Assembly: GCF_001010415.1 (NCBI RefSeq)
Contig: NZ_JPLE01000067.1
Coordinates: 1 to 42,182, forward strand
From: Xanthomonas pisi DSM 18956
GTDB taxonomy: Bacteria > Pseudomonadota > Gammaproteobacteria > Xanthomonadales > Xanthomonadaceae
Length of the DNA stretch: 42,182 bases
Direction: 5' to 3'
Below the pieces are notes generated by a model. That model was given only the letters and a program-made list of their open reading frames with translations. It was not told the origin of the DNA and searched no databases. Shown one piece after another: positions 42,081 through 42,182 of this stretch; within the stretch, counting starts at the first letter, position 1; each line of letters opens with the position of its first letter. The position numbers and the translations under genes were made by a program.

Positions 42081-42182
42081 CAAAAGAAAGCACACCCCGT
42101 CCTCGCGCCCTGCGCGCCTGCGGCGCTGCGGGTGCGCAAGTCCGGCAGAAATTTTTGTAAGGGCGACGTCCCCCCGCCCTGA

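Larger units (their letters stand above)
41828..42182. other. Gene-free right end with two hairpin elements
   Basis: 355 bases after the second ligase gene to the window edge. It contains a copy of the two-hairpin element (41859-41925) and an AT-rich hairpin element (42046-42080). Remaining frames are not protein-like; no promoter recognised. Confidence 0.65.

Overview
The window looks like chromosomal DNA of a Xanthomonas (Gammaproteobacteria, Lysobacterales). The basis is visible GC-richness, a single-chain ~1,670-residue NAD-glutamate dehydrogenase, an HD-GYP two-component pair of RpfC/RpfG architecture, and several intergenic hairpin families that I recall as common in Xanthomonas genomes. 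The species cannot be named from sequence reading alone. I saw no tRNA, rRNA, CRISPR, phage gene or intact insertion sequence.

Layout. (1) 1-5228, minus strand: efflux operon in the order tetR, periplasmic adaptor, RND pump, possibly followed by an outer-membrane factor whose first codons may lie at the left edge. (2) 5506-10515, plus: NAD-glutamate dehydrogenase, closed by a strong bidirectional terminator. (3) 10741-15981: reductase island. An SDR and an Old Yellow Enzyme are divergent from a TetR regulator that shares a palindromic operator with them; then a second SDR, an AcuI/YhdH-type quinone or enoyl reductase, and a translationally coupled small membrane protein. (4) 16153-17589: DHA2-type MFS exporter. 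(5) 18056-18265: a 30-unit heptanucleotide tandem array. (6) 18279-23400: hybrid histidine kinase with a full His-Asp-His chain, plus an HD-GYP response regulator. (7) 23552-27686: DUF445 membrane protein, a REP-like repeat cluster, an orphan ParB-like protein and an omega-amino acid:pyruvate aminotransferase. (8) 28049-33193: tightly packed operon of an OFA-type carboxylate transporter, FdhD, a YdeP-type molybdoenzyme and a small winged-helix-like protein. (9) 33194-34002: repeat-rich gene-free zone. (10) 34003-36737: MHS-type symporter and a REC-REC-GGDEF diguanylate cyclase. (11) 36836-41827: gamma-glutamyl polyamine catabolism genes (puuB and puuA-like, divergent from puuD and a second glutamine-synthetase-like gene). 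(12) 41828-42182: repeat-bearing intergenic DNA.

Themes. Nitrogen and carbon salvage is prominent: glutamate dehydrogenase, gamma-glutamyl polyamine breakdown and omega-amino acid transamination all feed glutamate, 2-oxoglutarate or succinate metabolism. Two cyclic-di-GMP enzymes of opposite sign are present: an HD-GYP hydrolase under a CHASE-type sensor and a diguanylate cyclase with an I-site. The reductases and two exporters suggest handling of electrophiles and toxic compounds. The most interesting coding unit is the transporter-FdhD-YdeP-winged-helix operon. The most interesting non-coding signals are the heptamer array, the REP-like duplication that includes a relic of a gene end, and a two-hairpin element with compensatory stem changes between its two copies.
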